NCBI GenBank assembly: GCA_005805045.1
Contig: SYNW01000163.1
Location: 1-5,422, forward strand
Direction: 5' to 3'
Source of the DNA: Actinomycetota bacterium
Lineage (GTDB): Bacteria > Actinomycetota > Acidimicrobiia > Acidimicrobiales > Ilumatobacteraceae
DNA: 5,422 nt
Each line of letters starts with the position of its first letter. Positions within the stretch are counted from its first letter, which is position 1. The notes under the pieces were generated by a model. That model searched no databases, was not told the origin of the DNA, and worked only from the letters and a program-made list of their open reading frames with translations. The position numbers and the translations under genes were made by a program. Positions 1 through 5,422 of the stretch are shown here, piece by piece.

Positions 1-103
1 GAAACGGCTGATTCGTCACCCCCGCCATCGGCGCCAACACGACTGGTGGCCAGATGCTGCGCTCGCCAAGTTGCAACGGTTTTGCAGTCACAACTTCGTT
101 CAT
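1..103 (-). CDS. dus: tRNA-dihydrouridine synthase (Dus/NifR3 family), N-terminal fragment
   Basis: Only the first 34 codons are inside the window; the gene runs off the left edge. Translating from the ATG at 103-101 gives MNEVVTAKPLQLGERS, then a stretch ending in LAPMAGVTNQPF at the edge. The LAPMAGVTN block (residues 23-31) is the hallmark first strand and loop of the FMN-binding TIM barrel of Dus enzymes, which reduce specific uridines in the tRNA D-loop and neighbouring positions to dihydrouridine using NADPH. The start codon overlaps the tsaD stop in an ATGA arrangement (100-103), which supports both the start and translational coupling. The family assignment rests on this one motif, but it is very characteristic. 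The subtype (DusB-like is usual in such bacteria) cannot be decided from 34 residues. Its place after tsaD puts a second tRNA-modification gene in the operon. Confidence 0.85.
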   Translation of the reverse strand, partial: MNEVVTAKPLQLGERSIWPPVVLAPMAGVTNQPF

Positions 104-1146
104 AAATTCGCCACGCTCAAACCCAAATTGGGATGCGCACCTGCATCCAGCGCAGATTCACCGGTCAACTGCAGGCGATGCCATCCTGCCGATGCGATCA
201 TCGCCGCATTATCGGTGCACATTGCCAGTGATGGTAACACCAGACGAAAATCTTTTTGCTCGCATGCCCGAGCAGTCTCGCTGCGCAACAACGAGTTCGC
301 CGCAACTCCACCACCGAGCGCAACCGTGTTTGCACCGAGGTTTTCGGCAGCGCGCATTGTTTTGGCCACCAGCACATCCACGACCGCGCGTTGAAACGAC
401 GCCACTATGTCACTCGTCTTGGCACCACTATTTTTGCGGACATAATTGATCACCGCGGTTTTCAATCCGCTGAACGAAACATCAAGACCATCGTTCAACA
501 TCGCCCGCGGAAAATCGATCGCTTCGGCGTCACCAGTTTTTGCCAGAGCATCGATCGCCGGTCCGCCGGGGTAGCCCAAATCTAAAAACCGCGCGACTTT
601 GTCGAATGCTTCACCCGCAGCGTCGTCGCGAGTTTGACCGACAATTTGATAAACACCTGGCTTGCGCACCTCAACCAACATCGTGTGTCCACCCGAAACG
701 AGCAACACCAACATCGGAAACTCGACATTCGGGTCGTCTAGCATCGCCGCATAAAGATGCGCCTCCAGATGGTTGACACCAACGAACGGCACATCCAATG
801 TCAACGCCAAAGATTTGGCCGCCGCTACACCAACCAATAGCGCGCCAACCAAACCCGGCCCGACGGTGGCTGCCACCGCATCCACGCGATCAAAACTCAA
901 ACCAGATTTTGTGACGGCTTGATCGATCACCGGCGTTATCGCCTCAAGATGCGCGCGACTAGCGATCTCTGGCACCACGCCACCAAAGCGGGCGTGCACA
1001 TCCAACTGCGAGGCGACAACCGACGACAAGACATCGTTGCCACCCATTACAAGTGCCGCTGCCGTCTCGTCACAACTTGTCTCGATGCCGAGCACGACAG
1101 TCGCACCATCGATTTTGAGTTCACGCGTCACATTCGGCCCGTTCAC
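100..1146 (-). CDS. tsaD: tRNA N6-adenosine threonylcarbamoyltransferase TsaD (Gcp/YgjD/Kae1 family)
   Basis: TsaD transfers the threonylcarbamoyl group from threonylcarbamoyl-AMP to A37 of ANN-decoding tRNAs, acting in the cytoplasm with TsaB and TsaE. With the GTG at 1146 as start it is 348 aa, normal for bacterial TsaD. Visible motifs in this numbering are GIETSCDET (20-28), the metal-binding HLEAH pair (H126 and H130), VSGGHT (150-155), GEAFDK (178-183), SFSGLKTA (224-231), GGGVAANS (278-285) and CTDNAAMI (310-317, whose Asp is the third metal ligand in the family). The ASKHA fold is complete and I see no damage. The frame stays open upstream to an ATG at 1212, but that start would overlap rimI by 70 nt. 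The GTG at 1146 gives the same 4-nt start/stop overlap (GTGA) seen at the neighbouring junctions. Further GTG codons at 1131 and 1095 are possible alternatives; the family block begins near the last of them. Its stop overlaps the dus start. Confidence 0.97.
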   Translation of the reverse strand: MNGPNVTRELKIDGATVVLGIETSCDETAAALVMGGNDVLSSVVASQLDVHARFGGVVPEIASRAHLEAITPVIDQAVTKSGLSFDRVDAVAATVGPGLVGALLVGVAAAKSLALTLDVPFVGVNHLEAHLYAAMLDDPNVEFPMLVLLVSGGHTMLVEVRKPGVYQIVGQTRDDAAGEAFDKVARFLDLGYPGGPAIDALAKTGDAEAIDFPRAMLNDGLDVSFSGLKTAVINYVRKNSGAKTSDIVASFQRAVVDVLVAKTMRAAENLGANTVALGGGVAANSLLRSETARACEQKDFRLVLPSLAMCTDNAAMIASAGWHRLQLTGESALDAGAHPNLGLSVANL

Positions 1147-1155
1147 ATTCGGTCC
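1128..1155. repeat. Imperfect 13-bp tandem repeat spanning the tsaD start
   Basis: Plus-strand positions 1128-1140 and 1143-1155 are near-identical 13-mers (tcacattcggccc and tcacattcggtcc, one mismatch), spaced 15 bp apart. On the coding strand each copy contains a GTG in the tsaD frame, at 1146 and at 1131, so the N-terminus reads as a PNV-x-x-PNV repeat across the two candidate starts. Being 15 bp apart, the duplication keeps the frame. It looks like a small in-frame duplication of the rimI-end/tsaD-start junction that left two similar initiation sites. Confidence 0.8.
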
Positions 1156-1724
1156 AGCTCGATTTTGCGCAACCGCTCGGTGAATTCTGGTTGCTGCACT
1201 CCGGCACACCACATCACGATGGCATCGTCCCGATTCTCATAATATTTTTTGCGCACGCCGGCAGGCACGAAACCAAAACGGCGATACAACTGCTGTGCCG
1301 ACACGTTCGTGTTTCGCACTTCAAGTGTCATCGCCTCACAACCGCGACGATTCACCTCCCACGCCAAATCAAGCATCAATTCAGTGGCGATTCCGCGACT
1401 GCGCCACATTGGGTGCACAGCAAGATTCGTAACGTGGGCATCATTTTCTACATACAGCAACCCGCCATAACCGACAAGTTCGTCAAAGATAGTGCCAACC
1501 AAATAGTGGCGCTTCCCGGTGCGCACCTGTTCGAGTTCCTCGACAAAAACTTGCGCCGTCCATGGCCGTGGATAAACCTGCTGCTCGATTGGCATGATCT
1601 TGCGAATGTGCGCACGACGCATCGGCGTGATCACCAAGTCTGGCGACTGCCGACTATCTACGATATTTTCATCAGCGAGATGATCGGCGGTCTTGGCACG
1701 AATGAACCGATCTAAAATACTCAT
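1143..1724 (-). CDS. rimI: GNAT-family N-acetyltransferase, RimI-like (ribosomal protein bS18 alanine N-acetyltransferase)
   Basis: RimI uses acetyl-CoA to acetylate protein N-termini, classically ribosomal protein S18. The start chosen is the ATG at 1724, which forms an ATGA overlap with the tsaB stop and follows a GGGTGA ribosome-binding site; this gives 193 aa. A TTG at 1745 would add seven residues and is less likely. The GNAT fold spans about residues 31-175: ITPMRRAHI and an IEQQVYPRPW segment (strand 1 and helix 1; PW is typical of RimI), the acetyl-CoA-binding core VTNLAVHPMWRSRGIA (98-113), LEVRNTN leading to LYRRFGF (134-152), and a KYYENRDDAIVM tail (160-171). About 30 residues precede the GNAT core, a longer N-terminus than the roughly 150-aa enterobacterial enzyme. 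Position between tsaB and tsaD is the common actinobacterial arrangement and supports RimI over other GNATs. The true substrate is not shown by the sequence. Confidence 0.92.
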   Translation of the reverse strand: MSILDRFIRAKTADHLADENIVDSRQSPDLVITPMRRAHIRKIMPIEQQVYPRPWTAQVFVEELEQVRTGKRHYLVGTIFDELVGYGGLLYVENDAHVTNLAVHPMWRSRGIATELMLDLAWEVNRRGCEAMTLEVRNTNVSAQQLYRRFGFVPAGVRKKYYENRDDAIVMWCAGVQQPEFTERLRKIELDRM

Positions 1725-2434
1725 GAATTCACCCGAGTGGTCCAATTAATTTCGGCGTCGGGCGCCCGCAGGTAAAGTGCCTGCAACTCGGTTGCGGTCT
1801 GCCATTGCTCTAGCAGCGCCAACTCGGCGGCGATCAACGCGAGCACCGTCGCGCTCGGCTGGGCAAGTTGTTCACTCGCCCATTCAATTGACAAGCCAGT
1901 CGTTTCGAGCATCTCGCTCAACTGCTGGCGATAGCGCAATGCACCGTTGCCGACGATCAATGCTTCTTGGCCGCGGTCAATGATCTCGACGACACAGTCG
2001 CTCACGCTGCCAACTCGTGGCGGTTTAACTTCAATGCTCGACCCAATGTCGTTGCGATACATCGCCCAATAGAGTTCGCCACGTCGGGCGTCAATCGTCG
2101 ACAACACGACTCGTTGCGTCGTCGTCACCGAACGAGCCAAAATGTCCAAACTTGAAACTCCAACGACTGGCACGTCCAACACCTGGGCGATCGTTTTTGC
2201 CGAGGCAATGCCGACGCGCATGCCAGTGAACAAACCTGGCCCAATATCCACGGCGATGACATCGATTTCGCGCATCGCGATATCTGCCTGCGAACAGACG
2301 CTCGAGATCATTGGTGCAAGCAATTCGGCATGGCGCCGATCGCTCGTGACGTGGGCACTCGCCAACAACTGTTTCGAATTGTTGACCGCAACGCTCACGG
2401 CGTCTGTTGATGTGTCGATCGCCAAAATAATCAT
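1721..2434 (-). CDS. tsaB: tRNA threonylcarbamoyladenosine biosynthesis protein TsaB (YeaZ)
   Basis: TsaB is the non-catalytic ASKHA-fold partner that dimerises with TsaD and is needed for t6A37 formation on tRNA in bacteria. The 237-aa product is of normal length. It starts with MIILAIDTST (the first phosphate-binding strand of the fold), then RRHAELL (33-39), GPGLFTGMRVG (65-75, matching the family GPGSFTGLRxG block), IDARRGELYWA (114-124) and the C-terminal YLRAPDAEINW (221-231), which closely matches the usual YLR-x-P-x-A family ending. It lacks the metal-binding HxxxH of TsaD, as expected for TsaB. The start ATG at 2434 is five bases after the tsaE stop, with a doubled GAGGCT ribosome-binding site. 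Its TGA overlaps the rimI ATG. Confidence 0.96.
   Translation of the reverse strand: MIILAIDTSTDAVSVAVNNSKQLLASAHVTSDRRHAELLAPMISSVCSQADIAMREIDVIAVDIGPGLFTGMRVGIASAKTIAQVLDVPVVGVSSLDILARSVTTTQRVVLSTIDARRGELYWAMYRNDIGSSIEVKPPRVGSVSDCVVEIIDRGQEALIVGNGALRYRQQLSEMLETTGLSIEWASEQLAQPSATVLALIAAELALLEQWQTATELQALYLRAPDAEINWTTRVNS
1729..1734 (-). promoter_or_regulatory. Ribosome-binding site for rimI
   Basis: On the coding strand GGGTGA lies four bases before the ATG at 1724 and inside the last codons of tsaB. It decides the rimI start in favour of this ATG over the upstream in-frame TTG at 1745. No comparable purine-rich site precedes the internal GTG at 1634, which would otherwise give a RimI without the N-terminal extension. 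Confidence 0.6.
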
Positions 2435-2447
2435 CAGCCTCAGCCTC
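2435..2447 (-). promoter_or_regulatory. Duplicated ribosome-binding site for tsaB
   Basis: The coding strand reads GAGGCTGAGGCTG directly before the tsaB ATG. There are two tandem GAGG cores, one nine bases and one three bases from the start codon. The distal one, inside the last tsaE codons, has the better spacing for initiation; the proximal one is probably too close. The tsaE TGA stop lies inside the element, so termination and re-initiation could be coupled. Confidence 0.55.
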
Positions 2448-2940
2448 GCGCCAATACTTTGAAACTGGCTACCAATTTTTCGCTGAGTTTGTTAAATCGG
2501 CTCGCCCATTGAGTCCCACGTGCCCCAACGGTCACCGTGCGCACCTCAGGGTCGGCCGTTTCGTCAGCATGCTCAAAGCGCAGCACCAAAGCATCACCCA
2601 GTTCATCGCCAACTAGGTCTCCCCATTCGACGGCGATCACCCCGCCGCTGTCTTGCAGTTCGTCGAGTCCTAGAGCTTCGAGCTCACCCGTTCGCTCAAG
2701 GCGATAGAGATCGGCATGATGCAGCGACATTCGCCCTGAACCGTAGTTATGCAGCAGGTTGAATGTCGGCGAAGTGATCAAATCGGTCACACCAAGTGCA
2801 CGACCAAAACTCTGCGTAAATGTCGTCTTACCCGTACCCATTTCGCCAGCCAAAACGATCATGTCGCGCGGTCGCACATGCGCGGCGACAATTTCTGCAA
2901 ACCGCTGTGTATCGGTCAATGAGCCGAGCAAAAACTTCAT
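2440..2940 (-). CDS. tsaE: tRNA threonylcarbamoyladenosine biosynthesis ATPase TsaE (YjeE)
   Basis: TsaE is a small P-loop ATPase that binds the TsaB-TsaD dimer and is needed for multiple turnovers in t6A37 synthesis. The 166-aa product, normal for the family, shows a Walker A GEMGTGKTT (32-40), the switch-like SPTF (57-60), HADLYRL (75-81) and EWGD (105-108), in the order and spacing typical of TsaE. A C-terminal tail of about 45 residues after the core is poorly recognisable. The ATG at 2940 lies five bases after the alr stop, with a weak AAGG ten bases upstream of it as the likely ribosome-binding site. The order alr-tsaE-tsaB-rimI-tsaD is a common bacterial and especially actinobacterial cluster. 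Confidence 0.96.
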   Translation of the reverse strand: MKFLLGSLTDTQRFAEIVAAHVRPRDMIVLAGEMGTGKTTFTQSFGRALGVTDLITSPTFNLLHNYGSGRMSLHHADLYRLERTGELEALGLDELQDSGGVIAVEWGDLVGDELGDALVLRFEHADETADPEVRTVTVGARGTQWASRFNKLSEKLVASFKVLARG

Positions 2941-2945
2941 CGTGA

Positions 2946-4079
2946 CTAAACCTTGTTTTCGACATATACGCGTGGCACGCGCGCGCTAATGCCACAAACA
3001 ATTTCATAGCCGATCGTGTCAAGCCGCGTCGCAATTTGGTTGGCAGAAATTTTCTCGCTGCCCTGTGTGCCGAGCAAAACTGCCCGGTCGCCAATTTCAA
3101 TTTCTGCGTCAGCGCAATTGACCATCAACTGATCCATCGTTACGACACCAACAATCGGGCAACGCATGCCGGCGATCAACACTTCACCACCCACACTCCA
3201 CAACCGACGTGGCACGCCATCGGCATACCCGAGCGGCAGTGTGGCGATCGTGGCTGCGCTGTCTAGTTTTTTTCGCAAACCATATGAAACACCTTCGCCC
3301 GCCTCAAGCCTCTGCACATGACTGACACGAGCATGCAGCGACATCGCCGGCCGCAGACGACTGGCGACCGCTTCGGTTTCATTGCTCGGTGCAATGCCAT
3401 AAATAGCGATGCCGACTCGCACAATGTCGGTCGCCACATTCAAATTTCGCAACATCGCCGCCGAATTCGACGTATGCACATATTTTGGTCGCATTCTCTT
3501 GCGTTCAAGTTCGGCGACAAAGTCGTCGAATCGTTGTTGTTGCTTGGCAGTCTCGTCGTGACTCGGCAAGTCTGCAGCCGCAAAGTGCGTGTAGACACCC
3601 TCTAATTGCAACGATGGCAGCGCGCTGATTTGCTCAACGCGAGCCATCGCGCTTGCCACCGTCACGCCAACGCGATGCATCCCCGTATCGACTTTTAAAT
3701 GTACCTTGCCAATAACCCCAAGACGCTTTGCGACGGCTGCGAAACTATTTATCGTCGCCTCGTTATAAACAGTCGCTACAACTTCATCGCCCAACATTTG
3801 TTCGAATGCAACTTCGGGTTGCTCGCTGACGATCAAAATCGGTGCACTAATTTTTGCCCTGCGCAATTGATGCGCCTCATCGGCCAGAGCCACGCACAAA
3901 CCGCTCGCGCCCGCACTCAACGCGGTTCGCGCAACTTCTACCGCGCCGTGTCCATAGCCGTTTGCTTTCACCGTGGCCCATAGTTGTGAACGCCCAGCCT
4001 GTCGAACTATCTCAGCGACATTTTGATGAACCGCGTCGAGGTCGACTTCGACCCACGCCCAGCGATTAATTGAATTCAT
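2946..4079 (-). CDS. alr: Alanine racemase (PLP-dependent)
   Basis: Alr interconverts L- and D-alanine in the cytoplasm, supplying D-Ala for D-Ala-D-Ala of peptidoglycan. The 377-aa product has normal length and two domains: an N-terminal TIM barrel (about 8-240) and a C-terminal beta domain. The PLP lysine is K38 in VKANGYGHG (37-45). The second catalytic base is Y266 in GVSYGLR (263-269). R136 in TGMHRVG (132-138) and K129, at the position carbamylated in the Geobacillus enzyme, are present, as are HTSNSAA (202-208), LGYADG (283-288) and TMDQ (314-317), which lines the substrate entry. All expected active-site residues are there, so it should be active. It starts 15 bases after the acpS stop with only a weak ribosome-binding site. 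The same gene order (acpS, alr, tsaE) is known in actinobacteria, often with nnr between acpS and alr; that gene is absent here. Confidence 0.98.
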   Translation of the reverse strand: MNSINRWAWVEVDLDAVHQNVAEIVRQAGRSQLWATVKANGYGHGAVEVARTALSAGASGLCVALADEAHQLRRAKISAPILIVSEQPEVAFEQMLGDEVVATVYNEATINSFAAVAKRLGVIGKVHLKVDTGMHRVGVTVASAMARVEQISALPSLQLEGVYTHFAAADLPSHDETAKQQQRFDDFVAELERKRMRPKYVHTSNSAAMLRNLNVATDIVRVGIAIYGIAPSNETEAVASRLRPAMSLHARVSHVQRLEAGEGVSYGLRKKLDSAATIATLPLGYADGVPRRLWSVGGEVLIAGMRCPIVGVVTMDQLMVNCADAEIEIGDRAVLLGTQGSEKISANQIATRLDTIGYEIVCGISARVPRVYVENKV

Positions 4080-4094
4080 CGTCGAATTTATTGC

Positions 4095-4460
4095 TCAGTT
4101 GCTCGCGACGACAGCCACAGCCGTGTCATCGGTATGCGAAAGCGAAACAAGCCAACTCTGCACTCCTTGGGCTCGCGCAATTTCAAGAGCCCGACCAGTC
4201 ACGATCAATTCGGGCGCGCCAGTTTCAGAATTACGGATTGAAACATCGTGCAAATCAAAAGCCCCGAGCCCAACACCAAGTGCCTTCATCGTCGCCTCAC
4301 GCGCCGCGAACCGCACGGCCAAACTTGGTGCGCTATCCACACGACCCGACAATGATTCAAGTTCGGCAGCCGTAAAAACTCGCGTGCGCAGATTTGGCGT
4401 GCGATCCAGAGCATCGCGAAATCGTCGTACGCTGACAGCATCAATACCCAGACCAATCAT
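4095..4460 (-). CDS. acpS: Holo-[acyl-carrier-protein] synthase (4'-phosphopantetheinyl transferase AcpS)
   Basis: AcpS moves the 4'-phosphopantetheine arm of CoA to a serine of acyl carrier protein, activating it for fatty-acid synthesis. The 121-aa length is typical. Signature blocks are GIDAVSVRRF (5-14, with Mg-binding D7), VFTAAE (28-33), RFAAREATMKALG (50-62; E55 and K59 are the expected metal-binding and catalytic positions) and SLSHTDDTAVAVV (106-118). The usual Lys in the RFAAKEA block is Arg here, a conservative change. The ATG at 4460 comes five bases after the stop of the upstream GlmS-like gene, with a GGGAA at 4469-4473 as probable ribosome-binding site. Nothing in the sequence suggests the longer Sfp-type transferases. 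Confidence 0.97.
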   Translation of the reverse strand: MIGLGIDAVSVRRFRDALDRTPNLRTRVFTAAELESLSGRVDSAPSLAVRFAAREATMKALGVGLGAFDLHDVSIRNSETGAPELIVTGRALEIARAQGVQSWLVSLSHTDDTAVAVVASN

Positions 4461-4465
4461 CTGCG

Positions 4466-5422
4466 CTATTCCCGTGTTCGCCAGTGATCAGCCATGTCGC
4501 TGATCGGCAAGATCAGCAAGTCGGCAACCGATACTTCAGCCAATCGATCTTCCCTGAACGCACCTTCGGTTTCTGTCACCCAGTCGACAAGTCGGTCATA
4601 GCGGCGGTCGTAACCCTGCAGCACCGCGCGCATCGCCGGAGCCGGCAGTCGATCCTGGAACATCACATGCAACAACGTGATGCCCGTGGTCTGTCCACCT
4701 TTTGTTTCTGGGACCATGATCACCGTGCGATTGTCGCTGCGACCACGAGCCACGAGCACTTCTTGGTCGCTGGCAACCCGACGCTTGGTGCCAACTAGTT
4801 GCGAATTTCGATCAACTCGCGAGGTCAGATTCTTTGACATTCCACCGCGATCAATGATCGTGATCGTTGCCGCGCCGCCAACGATGTCGCCTTCAATTTG
4901 ATATCGAGTAAACCCGGTTACGGCACCCACCGCCGCATCCAAATCGGCGACGATCTTCAACACGCGATACGAAAGTCGCTCACGCGCCACTCCCGCTTCA
5001 AGCAACGCTTTGACCAACTTGCGGTCAAACAAGCCTTCGTCGCTTCGTGAAATACCCACGGTCACGGTCTTTGCCTGATGCTTGATCGCGTCAACGGGAC
5101 GCGTCAATTCGTCAACGCCACGCGTCAACGCACTCGTCAAATCGTCGAGCAGCATTTCTGGTGAGGCAATCTTGCCCGAACTGCGCTGATACGCCTGAAC
5201 TGGGTCGCTTGCCAGCGTGTCACGCAACATCATCACAATTCGCACGGCGGTGCTGGCTTCCAAGTTGCCGTCGTAGTTGCCGGTGGCTAACGCATCGGTG
5301 AATCGTGTCGCGGGTGCACCCAACTCGGTGCGAATCTTTTCCAACAATTTGTTGGCATCACCGCCACGCTCGACCGCGTGTTCAACAACTTCGCGCGCTT
5401 CGCGCAACGGCCGCGCCAATGC
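4466..5422 (-). CDS. C-terminal part of a GlmS-like (glutamine amidotransferase/SIS family) protein, 5' end outside the window
   Basis: The frame is open through the right edge, so the real start lies outside. The TTG at 5419 is an internal Leu codon with an open codon before it, and no sensible ribosome-binding site can be judged there. About 318 residues are visible. Residues below are counted from that TTG. Residues 1-108 look helical and hydrophilic. A block ending in DAIKHQAKTVTVG (110-122) resembles the LAKSVTVE terminus of canonical glucosamine-6-phosphate synthase, but about 195 further residues follow, including an IIDRGG segment (188-193), QEVLVARGRSD (219-229), TTGITLLH (244-251) and a helical tail. 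From memory, this pattern occurs in long SIS-domain GlmS-like proteins of actinobacteria, and position before acpS agrees with the actinobacterial glmS-acpS cluster. No catalytic residue is in view. I treat the family as probable and the function of this part as unknown. No membrane segment is seen. Confidence 0.6.
   Translation of the reverse strand, partial: ALARPLREAREVVEHAVERGGDANKLLEKIRTELGAPATRFTDALATGNYDGNLEASTAVRIVMMLRDTLASDPVQAYQRSSGKIASPEMLLDDLTSALTRGVDELTRPVDAIKHQAKTVTVGISRSDEGLFDRKLVKALLEAGVARERLSYRVLKIVADLDAAVGAVTGFTRYQIEGDIVGGAATITIIDRGGMSKNLTSRVDRNSQLVGTKRRVASDQEVLVARGRSDNRTVIMVPETKGGQTTGITLLHVMFQDRLPAPAMRAVLQGYDRRYDRLVDWVTETEGAFREDRLAEVSVADLLILPISDMADHWRTRE

Noticed and set aside
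54..449. Plus-strand open frames (54-449 and 71-394) opposite tsaD
   Set aside because: They lie wholly antisense to a clearly conserved tsaD, have low-complexity Pro/His/Arg-rich translations with no recognisable motif, and are shadows of the coding strand.
100..1212. Longer tsaD starting at the ATG at 1212
   Set aside because: It would overlap rimI by 70 nt and add 22 residues unlike any TsaD N-terminus; the GTG at 1146 fits the 4-nt overlaps of the neighbouring junctions.
1191..1715. 174-aa plus-strand open frame opposite rimI
   Set aside because: It is antisense to a complete GNAT gene, with no family motif in the translation and an amino-acid composition typical of a complementary-strand shadow.
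1143..1745. Longer rimI starting at the TTG at 1745
   Set aside because: The ATG at 1724 has a good ribosome-binding site and an ATGA overlap with tsaB. The TTG start would only add seven residues inside tsaB.
2828..3100. 90-aa minus-strand open frame across the alr/tsaE junction
   Set aside because: It overlaps the well-supported ends of alr and tsaE in another frame, and its translation shows no motif.
4080..4094. Possible promoter or terminator in the acpS-alr gap
   Set aside because: Fifteen bases hold no hairpin or promoter-like boxes; the gap is best read as an ordinary intra-operon spacer.
5085..5150. Repeated cgtcaa-type hexamers, possible binding-site array
   Set aside because: They are irregularly spaced inside a coding region that encodes a repetitive LTR-x-VD helical segment, so codon repetition explains them.

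Overview
The window is one uninterrupted minus-strand gene cluster. It has eight genes in the order (5'->3' of the transcript, right to left in coordinates) glmS-like C-terminal part, acpS, alr, tsaE, tsaB, rimI, tsaD and the start of a tRNA-dihydrouridine synthase (dus). Both end genes run off the window. No gap exceeds 15 nt and three junctions are 4-nt start/stop overlaps, so this reads as one polycistronic, translationally coupled operon. I see no promoter, terminator, RNA gene, mobile element, CRISPR array or plus-strand gene.

Organism (inference): a bacterium, probably an actinomycete-related lineage (Actinomycetota). In many actinobacteria glmS, acpS, nnr, alr, tsaE, tsaB, rimI and tsaD lie together, often with groES/groEL after them. 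The same backbone is here without nnr between acpS and alr, and with dus after tsaD. The moderate base composition (judged by eye, not computed) and the long GlmS-like protein with an unusual C-terminal part would fit Acidimicrobiia (Ilumatobacter-like) better than high-GC Streptomyces or Mycobacterium. This placement is tentative.

Layout: 4466-5422 holds the C-terminal part of a large GlmS/SIS-family-like protein. 4095-4460 is holo-ACP synthase (fatty-acid synthesis carrier activation). 2946-4079 is alanine racemase (D-Ala for peptidoglycan). 2440-2940, 1721-2434 and 100-1146 are TsaE, TsaB and TsaD, three of the four bacterial enzymes that make the t6A37 tRNA modification; the fourth, TsaC, is not in the window. 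1143-1724 is the GNAT acetyltransferase RimI, between tsaB and tsaD. 1-103 encodes the first 34 residues of a Dus enzyme, a second tRNA-modification gene. The theme is cell-envelope and lipid precursor supply followed by tRNA modification and translation fidelity.

This is a housekeeping region and nothing in it looks like a new system. The points most worth a second look are the uncharacterised C-terminal part of the GlmS-like protein, the duplicated start region of tsaD, the overlapped dus start at the left edge, and the absence of nnr.
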